A stretch of DNA of 8,176 bases from an uncultured Catenibacterium sp. (GTDB lineage: Bacteria; Bacillota_I; Bacilli_A; Erysipelotrichales; Coprobacillaceae). Location: positions 1-8,176 of the forward strand of contig NZ_CAAFOM010000006.1 in assembly GCF_900764565.1 (NCBI RefSeq). The letters are read 5' to 3'. This document shows, one piece after another, positions 1 to 6,306 of this stretch (the stretch's first letter is position 1; each line of letters starts with the position of its first letter). Position numbers and translations under genes: made by a program. The notes under the pieces are model-generated. The model was not told the DNA's origin, did not search any database, and was given only the letters and a program-made list of their open reading frames with translations.

Positions 1-14
1 GGTGTCTGGTAAAT

Positions 15-29
15 TAAACTGGTAGTTTA
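15..29. promoter_or_regulatory. perfect inverted repeat, candidate operator overlapping the -35 box
   Basis: TAAACT-GGT-AGTTTA is a perfect 6-bp inverted repeat with a 3-nt centre. Its right arm overlaps the proposed -35 hexamer (26-31) of the transporter promoter. That placement is typical of a repressor operator, but no regulator gene is visible in the window, so the operator role is inferred. Confidence 0.4.
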
Positions 30-54
30 CATCTCCCTTCTAAATCGCTACAAT
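26..54 (+). promoter_or_regulatory. sigma-A-type promoter for the TSUP transporter gene
   Basis: TTTACA (26-31, five of six matches to TTGACA) is followed after 17 nt by TACAAT (49-54, five of six matches to TATAAT). Transcription would start near 61 and give a leader of about 44 nt. That leader contains a small GAGGT-ATTC-ACCTC hairpin (63-76) ahead of the ribosome site. The assignment rests on sequence match and position only. Confidence 0.6.
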
Positions 55-104
55 AGGAAATCGAGGTATTCACCTCTTATATCTTATGTAAAGGAAAAGA
101 GAAA

Positions 105-851
105 ATGGGGATTTATTTCATTGTATGTCCGTTAGTCTTTCTAGCGGGCTTTGTAGATGCAATTGCGGGAGGTGGAGGTCTGATTTCACTTCCAGCCTAT
201 ATGTTTGCAGGAATACCAGTACACGCCGCAATTGCGACAAATAAGCTGTCATCTTCAACAGGCACAGTTGTATCGACGGCTAGACTTATTAAGAATAAGA
301 AAGTAGATTGGGGATTTGTACCAGGCACAGTCATTGGCGCACTCATTGGTTCTGTCGCAGGCGCAAATCTTGCACTTATTATGAGTGATCATATTCTAAA
401 GATGGTATTAGTCGTACTTTTACCAGTTGTCGCAATCTGTGTATTAAAAGATAAGAATATGGATGTAGAAGTTCCAGTAGGAATGACAAAGAGTAAACAG
501 TATTTGATTGCAATATTATGCTCATTTGTGATTGGCTGTTATGATGGATTCTATGGTCCAGGCACAGGGACTTTCTTATTACTTGTATTCACTAAGTTCG
601 CAAAGATGCCAATAGATAAAGCAACAGGAAATGTAAAGGTAGTGAATCTATCTTCTAACATTTCTGCATTAGTCACATTTATCTTAGCTGGAAAGATTCT
701 ATGGGGATTAGGATTAGCTGCATCATGTTTTAGTATTGCAGGACATTATGTTGGTGCTGGAATGGTTGTGAATAATGGATCTAAGGTTATTAAGCCAGTA
801 ATTCCAATTGTATTAGTATTATTAATGATTAAGGTAGTATCAGGGATATAG
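105..851 (+). CDS. TauE/SafE (TSUP) family membrane transporter
   Basis: A 248-residue, strongly hydrophobic protein of the sulfite exporter TauE/SafE family (TSUP), expected to sit in the cytoplasmic membrane with about eight helices. The family shows two related halves, and both signatures are visible. The N-terminal one is GFVDAIAGGGGLISLPAY (about residues 15-32) followed by ATNKLSSSTGT (44-54). The C-terminal one is GCYDGFYGPGTGTF (144-157) followed by ATGNVKVVNLSSNISA (173-188). Family members export or import small anions such as sulfite, sulfoacetate or other organosulfur and carboxylate compounds; nothing here fixes the substrate. The length is normal for the family. The start is set by a purine-rich site (AAAGGAAAAGAG, from about 90) before ATG 105. 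The gene is monocistronic, with its own promoter and a terminator at 957-986, and is convergent with the polyamine operon. No functional link to polyamines is evident. Confidence 0.9.
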   Translation: MGIYFIVCPLVFLAGFVDAIAGGGGLISLPAYMFAGIPVHAAIATNKLSSSTGTVVSTARLIKNKKVDWGFVPGTVIGALIGSVAGANLALIMSDHILKMVLVVLLPVVAICVLKDKNMDVEVPVGMTKSKQYLIAILCSFVIGCYDGFYGPGTGTFLLLVFTKFAKMPIDKATGNVKVVNLSSNISALVTFILAGKILWGLGLAASCFSIAGHYVGAGMVVNNGSKVIKPVIPIVLVLLMIKVVSGI

Positions 852-956
852 AATTAAAAGGACTGAACCCAATAATAGATTCATTCCTAAATACATGTTT
901 TCTTATTGAGCATTCTTTACTTTAAAAGAAGAATAAGGTATTGTATGTTTACGTTC

Positions 957-986
957 TGAGAGGATCTGCGCGCCTCTCATTTTTTA
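957..986 (+). terminator. intrinsic terminator of the TSUP transporter gene
   Basis: A 7-bp stem TGAGAGG/CCTCTCA (957-963 with 973-979) with a 9-nt loop is followed by six T (980-985) on the plus strand. It lies about 105 nt after the transporter stop codon. The other strand has no U-run, so it acts in the plus direction only. Confidence 0.85.
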
Positions 987-1026
987 TTTCCATTAATAGT
1001 GTATGAAATAGTTGAATTGATGTTAT

Positions 1027-1055
1027 TGCGAGGTAAATGCGAGGTGTTGCGAGGT
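1027..1055. repeat. three phased copies of TGCGAGGT
   Basis: TGCGAGGT occurs at 1027-1034, 1038-1045 and 1048-1055, with start-to-start spacing of 11 and 10 nt, about one helical turn each. The array lies between the two convergent terminators and carries no reading frame of note. It may be a protein-binding site or a small tandem duplication; the function is unknown. Confidence 0.6.
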
Positions 1056-1084
1056 AATAAAAAAAGAAGGATTTGCATCCTTCT
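1056..1084 (-). terminator. intrinsic terminator of the polyamine operon
   Basis: On the minus strand AGAAGGAT-GCAA-ATCCTTCT forms a perfect 8-bp stem with a tetraloop (1065-1084). It is followed by at least six U (plus-strand A-run 1059-1064). It begins 8 nt after the aguB stop codon, so it closes the six-gene transcript. Confidence 0.93.
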
Positions 1085-1092
1085 CAAACAGC

Positions 1093-1968
1093 CTATTTCT
1101 TTGTCATCACAACATATGTCTCAGGACGTCTATCTCTAAATAATCCCCAAGATAAACGATCCTCTTTCAATGCATCTAAATCAAACTTTCCATAAAGAAT
1201 TGTTTCTTCCTGCTTTGCTGAGGCAATAATATCTCCTGTGGCATCTGCAATAAAAGAACAACCATAGAAATCGAGAGAAGAAGATTGTTCGGCATTCTCT
1301 TTACAAGGTTCAACTGTTTCTACTCCAATACGATTTGCAGCCACTACAGGCATTAAATTAGCTGCTGCATGACCCTGCATCACACGTCTCCAATGACCAC
1401 TGCTATCTACATTTAGAATAGGTTCACTGCCAATCGCAGTAGGGTAGAGTAACATTTCTGCCCCCTGTACGGCCATACATCTAGCTGTTTCAGGGAACCA
1501 CTGATCCCAGCAGATGCCTACACCAATACGACCAAAACGTGTATCAAATACTTTAAAACCTGTATCACCAGGCGTGAAATAGAACTTCTCCTGATAAAAA
1601 TGATCATCAGGAATATGAGTCTTACGATAAATACCTAATACACTTCCATCGGCATCAATCATTGCGACAGTATTAAAGAGACGATCTATATCTCTCTCAT
1701 AGAAGCTCACAGGAATAACTACACCTAATTCCTTTGCGACTTCTTTAAAACGATTCACGGCAGGATTCTTTTCAAGAGGTAATGCATAATCATAATAGTC
1801 ATAACGTTTCTCCTGACAGAAATACTGACGTTCAAATAATTCAGGAAGCAGAATAATATTTGCACCATTGTCTGCTGCCTCTCTAACCATCTTTTCTGCT
1901 TTATTGATATTTTCTTGTACATCTTTACTGCATGAAAACTGTAATGCAGCGACTTTGACTTGTCTCAT
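1093..1968 (-). CDS. aguB: N-carbamoylputrescine amidase (nitrilase superfamily)
   Basis: A 291-residue cytosolic enzyme that hydrolyses N-carbamoylputrescine to putrescine, CO2 and ammonia, the third step from arginine. It has the nitrilase-superfamily catalytic triad: Glu43 in LLPELFERQYF, Lys117 in YRKTHIPDDHFYQEKFYF, and Cys153 in GVGICWDQWFPE. The FTPGDTGF and LLYPTAIGSEP segments are typical of AguB and plant NLP1-type amidases, and the length matches the family. The start ATG at 1968 has an excellent AGGAGG site 5 nt upstream; that site overlaps the aguA stop codon, and the two genes are 9 nt apart. Direct adjacency to agmatine deiminase supports this substrate over other nitrilase-family substrates. 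It is the last gene of the operon, with a terminator just downstream. No missing residues or frameshifts were seen. Confidence 0.95.
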   Translation of the reverse strand: MRQVKVAALQFSCSKDVQENINKAEKMVREAADNGANIILLPELFERQYFCQEKRYDYYDYALPLEKNPAVNRFKEVAKELGVVIPVSFYERDIDRLFNTVAMIDADGSVLGIYRKTHIPDDHFYQEKFYFTPGDTGFKVFDTRFGRIGVGICWDQWFPETARCMAVQGAEMLLYPTAIGSEPILNVDSSGHWRRVMQGHAAANLMPVVAANRIGVETVEPCKENAEQSSSLDFYGCSFIADATGDIIASAKQEETILYGKFDLDALKEDRLSWGLFRDRRPETYVVMTKK

Positions 1969-1977
1969 ATAAACCTC

Positions 1978-3078
1978 CTACTTTGCAGGAATCTGCTGTG
2001 TAATACAGTGGATATTACCTCCACCTGTTAAAATAACACGTGCATCAATAGGAATAATGTCACGTTCAGGAAAACATTGTTTTAATATCTCTACCGCAAC
2101 ACTATCATGTTCATCACCAAATTGAGGTAATAAGACACAATGATTGCCAATATAGAAATTAATATAGCTTGCAGCAAGACGTTCTCCTACTTCTCTTGTA
2201 TCTTCTCCCTCTTCAAACTCGTATCCCTTTAAATCTTCTTCAGTAATACATACAGGAATACGTGGAATTGGGAGCTTATGAATCTTTAACGGTCTTCCTT
2301 TTGCATCTTTTTGACTAGATAAGATCTCATAAGCCATATGACTACGGACAAATTGTGGATCTTCTTCATCATCAGTCCATGCAAGAAGTACAACACCGGG
2401 TCTTACAAAACAACAGAAGTTATCGACATGTCCATTTGTTTCATCATTATAAATTCCATAAGGAAGCCAGATGATCTTTTCTACACTTAAATACTGCTTC
2501 AGTTTCCCTTCTATCTCATCACGCGTCATTGTAGGATTGCGTCCAGGACTTAATAAACATTCTTCTGTTGTAATAAGTGTGCCTTCACCATCTACATGAA
2601 TAGAACCACCTTCTAAGACAAAAGGACGTGCCTCATACAAATCATCACCAAGAGATTCACAGATAAGACTAGGAATAACCTGGTCATTTTCCCAATGGGA
2701 ATATAAACCATCATAACTTCCACCCCAGGCATTAAATTCCCAATTAATACCTCTTCTCTCACCTTTGTCATTCACTACAAAAGTAGGTCCAGTATCTCTC
2801 GCCCATGCATCATCGCTACTAGCTTCTATGATATGAATATAAGGATGATCAAGTCTTGTGATAGCTTCCTTCATATCTTCAGGACGTACAATCATATATA
2901 CGTCTTCATATGCCGCAAGAATATGGGCAATTTGTACAAATACGTCTCTTGCATACTTCGCATTATAATTCCAAGAACCAGGACGCCATGGATAAATCAT
3001 CAAACAACCATCCTGTTTTTCAAACTCTCCAGGCATACGAAATCCGTCACTAAGACAATCTGTTTTTAAAATCTTCAT
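1978..3078 (-). CDS. aguA: agmatine deiminase
   Basis: A 366-residue cytosolic enzyme of the peptidyl-arginine deiminase-like (PAD_porph) family that converts agmatine to N-carbamoylputrescine and ammonia. Visible family motifs, in order, are ARDTGPTFVVN (from residue 93), INWEFNAWGG (111-120), VLEGGSIHVDG (154-164), WLPYGI followed by NDETNGHVDNF (211-221, with the catalytic-region His217 and Asp219), and GGGNIHCITQQIP at the C-terminus with the nucleophile Cys358. ATG 3078 is preferred: AAAGGAG (3086-3092) lies 7 nt upstream, whereas an in-frame TTG at 3084 would sit only 1 nt from that site. The start lies 29 nt inside the end of nspC, so translation is probably coupled. Together with aguB downstream it forms the deiminase/amidase route to putrescine rather than the ureohydrolase (SpeB) route. 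Length is normal and key residues are intact. Confidence 0.95.
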   Translation of the reverse strand: MKILKTDCLSDGFRMPGEFEKQDGCLMIYPWRPGSWNYNAKYARDVFVQIAHILAAYEDVYMIVRPEDMKEAITRLDHPYIHIIEASSDDAWARDTGPTFVVNDKGERRGINWEFNAWGGSYDGLYSHWENDQVIPSLICESLGDDLYEARPFVLEGGSIHVDGEGTLITTEECLLSPGRNPTMTRDEIEGKLKQYLSVEKIIWLPYGIYNDETNGHVDNFCCFVRPGVVLLAWTDDEEDPQFVRSHMAYEILSSQKDAKGRPLKIHKLPIPRIPVCITEEDLKGYEFEEGEDTREVGERLAASYINFYIGNHCVLLPQFGDEHDSVAVEILKQCFPERDIIPIDARVILTGGGNIHCITQQIPAK

Positions 3079-4171
3079 AACCAAACTCCTTTATGATGCG
3101 ACACTCCCCATCTTGATCCATAACCGCAATAGAAGGGAGGGGAATCCCATTAAATGTATTTGTCTTGACCATGGAATAAATAGCCATATCCTCAAAATAA
3201 AGCTTATCCCCAATCTTTATTTCATGATTAAATGAATATTCACCAATTACATCACCAGCTAAGCATGTATTACAACTTAGACGATATGTATAAGCAAGTT
3301 CATTAGGTAAACCACTATTTTTAAGTGGAGGACGATAAGGCATCTCTAATACATCGGGCATATGACATGCAGCAGATGTATCAAGAATCAGAATCTTCCC
3401 ATTATTCTCTACAATATCCAATACTTCAGTCACATTGTATCCGGCATTTAAAGCAACGGCTTCACCAGGTTCTAAATAGACCTGTAGATCATAAGTGTCC
3501 TGCATATGATTAATACATTTGACTAAACGTTCAACATCATAATTATCTCTTGTAATATGATGTCCTCCACCCATATTCAACCATTTCATCTGAGGAAGCC
3601 ATTTAGAGAACTTCTCTTCCACAGCCTTTAATGTAGTCTCTAAATCATCAGAATTCTGTTCACATAGAGTATGGAAATGAAGTCCATCCACCATTTCCGC
3701 AATCTCATCATCAAAATCACAGGCACGAATACCCATTCTGCTTCCAGGGGCACATGGATCATAAATCGCATGTCCCTCCTGAGTGGAACATTCAGGATTA
3801 ATACGTACGCCTATAGATACATTCTTTACTTTATCTGCATATCTTTTAAGCTGTGCTTTAGAGTTAAATACAATGTGGTCACAAATCTCTGCAAGTTCTT
3901 CTATATCTTGAGAACGATAGGCAGGAGAATATACATGATTCTCCAGACCCATTTCTTCTTTCCCAAGTCTTGCTTCATAAAGACCACTTGCAGTTGTACC
4001 ACTTATATATTGTCCAATAAGTGGATATTCTTCAAAGCATGAAAAACATTTCTGAGCCAATAATATTTTAGCACCAGTACGTTCTTCTACTTCTTTTAAT
4101 ATTTCTAAATTATGTATAAGCTTTGTTTCATCAATCACAAAACAAGGCGTAGGTAATTCATTGATCTTCAT
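3050..4171 (-). CDS. nspC: carboxynorspermidine / carboxyspermidine decarboxylase
   Basis: A 373-residue PLP-dependent decarboxylase of the alanine-racemase-like fold (fold type III), related to diaminopimelate and ornithine decarboxylases but of the shorter NspC type. It decarboxylates carboxyspermidine to spermidine (or carboxynorspermidine to norspermidine). The N-terminal barrel has the PLP lysine Lys41 in LLAQKCFS. WLNMGGGHHITRDNY (197-211) and LEPGEAVALNAGY (233-245) bind the cofactor phosphate and substrate. The C-terminal part has SCNTCLAGDVIGEY (299-312), with the family's Cys303/Asp307 active-site pair donated across the dimer. Four nt separate it from the upstream dehydrogenase, and only a weak ribosome site (GTGGA) precedes it, so translational coupling is likely. 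Its end overlaps aguA by 29 nt. Pairing with the dehydrogenase makes the assignment firm. Spermidine is preferred as product because the operon makes putrescine rather than 1,3-diaminopropane. Confidence 0.94.
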   Translation of the reverse strand: MKINELPTPCFVIDETKLIHNLEILKEVEERTGAKILLAQKCFSCFEEYPLIGQYISGTTASGLYEARLGKEEMGLENHVYSPAYRSQDIEELAEICDHIVFNSKAQLKRYADKVKNVSIGVRINPECSTQEGHAIYDPCAPGSRMGIRACDFDDEIAEMVDGLHFHTLCEQNSDDLETTLKAVEEKFSKWLPQMKWLNMGGGHHITRDNYDVERLVKCINHMQDTYDLQVYLEPGEAVALNAGYNVTEVLDIVENNGKILILDTSAACHMPDVLEMPYRPPLKNSGLPNELAYTYRLSCNTCLAGDVIGEYSFNHEIKIGDKLYFEDMAIYSMVKTNTFNGIPLPSIAVMDQDGECRIIKEFGYEDFKNRLS

Positions 4172-4175
4172 AGAG

Positions 4176-5435
4176 CTAATCCACTAAAGTAGGATTTTCT
4201 ACTACCTTCCAAGGAAGTCCCCATTTATTTAAAGCATCCATATATGGATCTGGATCAAATTCATCAGTTGTATAAACACCTGGCTTATTCCATAATCCCT
4301 GTAATACAAGCATAGTACCAATCATTGCAGGTACACCAGTTGTATAAGAGACAGCCTGAGAACCCACTTCCTTAAAACATTCCTGATGATCACATACATT
4401 GTAGATATAAATACTTCTTTCCTTACCATCCTTGATACCAGTAAAGATACAACCGATATTAGTCTTACCAACAGTACGAGGACCTAAAGTAGATGGATCT
4501 GGTAATAATTCTTTTAAGAACTGAATAGGTACAATCTGCTGTCCATTGAATTCAACAGGTGTAGTAGAAAGCATACCAACGTTTTCTAAACATTTCATAT
4601 GTGTTAAATAGCTTTCACCAAATGTCATAAAGAAACGAATTCTCTTTACTTCAGGCATATTCTTACCTAATGCTTCAATTTCTTCATGATGAAGAAGATA
4701 CATATCTTTTTCTCCTACTTCATCAAAGTTATATTCTCTCTTAATTGACATAGCTGGAATTTCTACCCATTTTCCATCTTCCCAATATGAACCTGGTGCA
4801 GATACTTCTCTTAAGTTAACTTCAGGGTTGAAGTTCGTTGCGAATGGATAACCATGATCACCACCATTACAATCTAGAATATCAATTGTATGAATTTCAT
4901 CAAAATAATGTTTCTTTGCATAAGCCGCAAATACACTTGTTACACCTGGATCAAAACCAGTACCTAACAAACCTGTAATACCTGCTTCCTTAAAACGGTC
5001 CATATAAGCCCACTGCCAAGAATAATCAAAATAAGCAGAGAATCCTAATTCTTCACATCTCTTTTCATAAATAGCACGCCACTCAGGATCATTTGTATCT
5101 TCTGCTTCATAGTTGGCAGTATCGATATATGGTACCTTACATGCAAGACATGCATCCATGATTGTAAGATCCTGATAAGGTAAAGCAAGATTTAATACAG
5201 CATCTGGCTGATATTCTTTAATAAGTGCAATCACTTCATCAGTGTTATCTGCATCCACCTGTGCAGTTGTAATCTTTGTGCTTGTTTTATCCTTTAATTC
5301 TTCAGCAAGCTTTTCACATTTACTCACTGTTCTGCTTGCAATCATGATTTCATCAAACACTTCACTATTTTGACAACATTTGTGGATGGCAACTGATGCA
5401 ACCCCTCCACATCCAATAATTAAAACTCTACTCAT
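4176..5435 (-). CDS. carboxynorspermidine / carboxyspermidine dehydrogenase (saccharopine dehydrogenase family)
   Basis: A 419-residue NAD(P)H-dependent reductase of the saccharopine dehydrogenase (LYS9-like) family. CASDH enzymes condense aspartate beta-semialdehyde with a diamine and reduce the imine; with putrescine this gives carboxyspermidine. The N-terminal Rossmann motif is VLIIGCGGVASVA (4-16), and the second strand ends in ASRT (33-36), whose Arg35 suggests NADP(H) preference. Family-typical blocks follow: LNLALPYQDLTIMDACL (81-97), YIDTANYE (103-110), LLGTGFDPGVTSVFA (156-170) and LDCNGGDHGYPFATNFNPE (187-205). ATG 5435 overlaps the speE stop codon (ATGA) and has AGGAGG 7 nt upstream. 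Distinguishing it from lysine-pathway saccharopine dehydrogenase rests on the length, these blocks, and the nspC neighbour 4 nt downstream. Agmatine as an alternative amine acceptor cannot be excluded by reading. Confidence 0.93.
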   Translation of the reverse strand: MSRVLIIGCGGVASVAIHKCCQNSEVFDEIMIASRTVSKCEKLAEELKDKTSTKITTAQVDADNTDEVIALIKEYQPDAVLNLALPYQDLTIMDACLACKVPYIDTANYEAEDTNDPEWRAIYEKRCEELGFSAYFDYSWQWAYMDRFKEAGITGLLGTGFDPGVTSVFAAYAKKHYFDEIHTIDILDCNGGDHGYPFATNFNPEVNLREVSAPGSYWEDGKWVEIPAMSIKREYNFDEVGEKDMYLLHHEEIEALGKNMPEVKRIRFFMTFGESYLTHMKCLENVGMLSTTPVEFNGQQIVPIQFLKELLPDPSTLGPRTVGKTNIGCIFTGIKDGKERSIYIYNVCDHQECFKEVGSQAVSYTTGVPAMIGTMLVLQGLWNKPGVYTTDEFDPDPYMDALNKWGLPWKVVENPTLVD

Positions 5436-6289
5436 CTTTCTTCCTCCTGTTCTAATAATTCTTCTACATACTTAGGTAACATAAATGCACCTGTATGAAG
5501 ATTCGTAGTGTAATATTCTGTATGTATTTTTCTCTTCTTCCACTCAAGTGGTTTAAAATCAGTGAGTGGATGGTATTTCTTTGACGCAAACCCAAATAGC
5601 CAATATCCTGATGGACTTGTTGGAATATGTGCCTGATATACTCTACTTATTGGGAATGTATGGAATACTTTCTTATGCATCGCTCTGCAGGCTTCTTCAT
5701 CCTTATCATAGAAGGGACTTCCATGCTGATAAACAAGAATACCATCTTCTTTTAGTGCCTTGAAGCAGTTTCCATAAAACTCTCTTGTGAATAATCCTTC
5801 ACTTGCCCCAAAAGGATCAGTCGCATCATTAATAATCAGGTCATACATATCCTTCTTGGAACGTAAGAATCGTAACGCATCTGAATTATAAATATGTACT
5901 CTCTCATCATCTAATCCAGCAGCTGTTTCTGGAAAGTATTCTTTACATACATCCACAAACATGTCATCCTGTTCCACTATGTCAATACGTTCAATATTCT
6001 CATACTGAAGTAATTCCATGGAAACACCACCATCACCACCACCGACAATAAGCACATTTCTTACATCGGGATGAACGGACATAGGTACATGAACAACCAT
6101 TTCGTTATAGATAAAACAATCCTGTTCTGAAAATATAACACTACCATTAAGTGTTAGGAACTTTCCAAACTCTGGTGATTGAAATACATCAATTCTCTGA
6201 TAATCACTCTCACCTGAGAATAACTGTTTTTCAACACGGATATCAAACTTCACATGAGGTGAGTGAAGCTCCGAAAACCAAAATTCCAT
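5432..6289 (-). CDS. speE: divergent spermidine synthase homologue (aminopropyltransferase family)
   Basis: A 285-residue cytosolic protein with the SpeE fold order: an N-terminal beta domain beginning MEFWFSELHSPHVKF, then a Rossmann methyltransferase-like domain with IVGGGDGG (81-88), VEQD (105-108), DDERVHIYNSDA (127-138), INDATDPFGASEGLF (153-167) and IPTSPSGYW (222-230). Canonical SpeE transfers aminopropyl from decarboxylated AdoMet to putrescine. Compared with canonical sequences as I remember them, several usual residues are replaced: the GDG-type motif reads SDA, GPA reads GAS, the acidic residue after Gln in Q-x-E/D reads QHGS, and PTYPSG reads PTSPSG. No speD is in the window, and the operon already has another spermidine route. 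Function may thus be altered. ATG 6289 is chosen over an in-frame upstream extension because AAGGGAG lies about 10 nt ahead, the N-terminus then matches SpeE, and the gene begins 17 nt after the speA stop. The speE symbol denotes homology only. Confidence 0.85.
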   Translation of the reverse strand: MEFWFSELHSPHVKFDIRVEKQLFSGESDYQRIDVFQSPEFGKFLTLNGSVIFSEQDCFIYNEMVVHVPMSVHPDVRNVLIVGGGDGGVSMELLQYENIERIDIVEQDDMFVDVCKEYFPETAAGLDDERVHIYNSDALRFLRSKKDMYDLIINDATDPFGASEGLFTREFYGNCFKALKEDGILVYQHGSPFYDKDEEACRAMHKKVFHTFPISRVYQAHIPTSPSGYWLFGFASKKYHPLTDFKPLEWKKRKIHTEYYTTNLHTGAFMLPKYVEELLEQEEER

Positions 6290-6306
6290 CTTAACTTTTC
6301 TCCCTT

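Noticed and set aside
905..935. Possible second terminator from ATTCTT/AAGAAT pairing after the transporter gene
   Set aside because: The stem is short and A/T-only and has no U-run; the hairpin at 957-986 is far better.
1027..1055. CRISPR-like array
   Set aside because: The units are only 8 bp with 2-3 nt between them; there are no spacers of CRISPR length and no cas genes.
2833..4042. Plus-strand open frames opposite nspC and aguA (2833-3069, 3325-3513, 3671-4042)
   Set aside because: They lie antisense to well-supported enzymes, show no recognisable domain and lack promoter or ribosome-site support.
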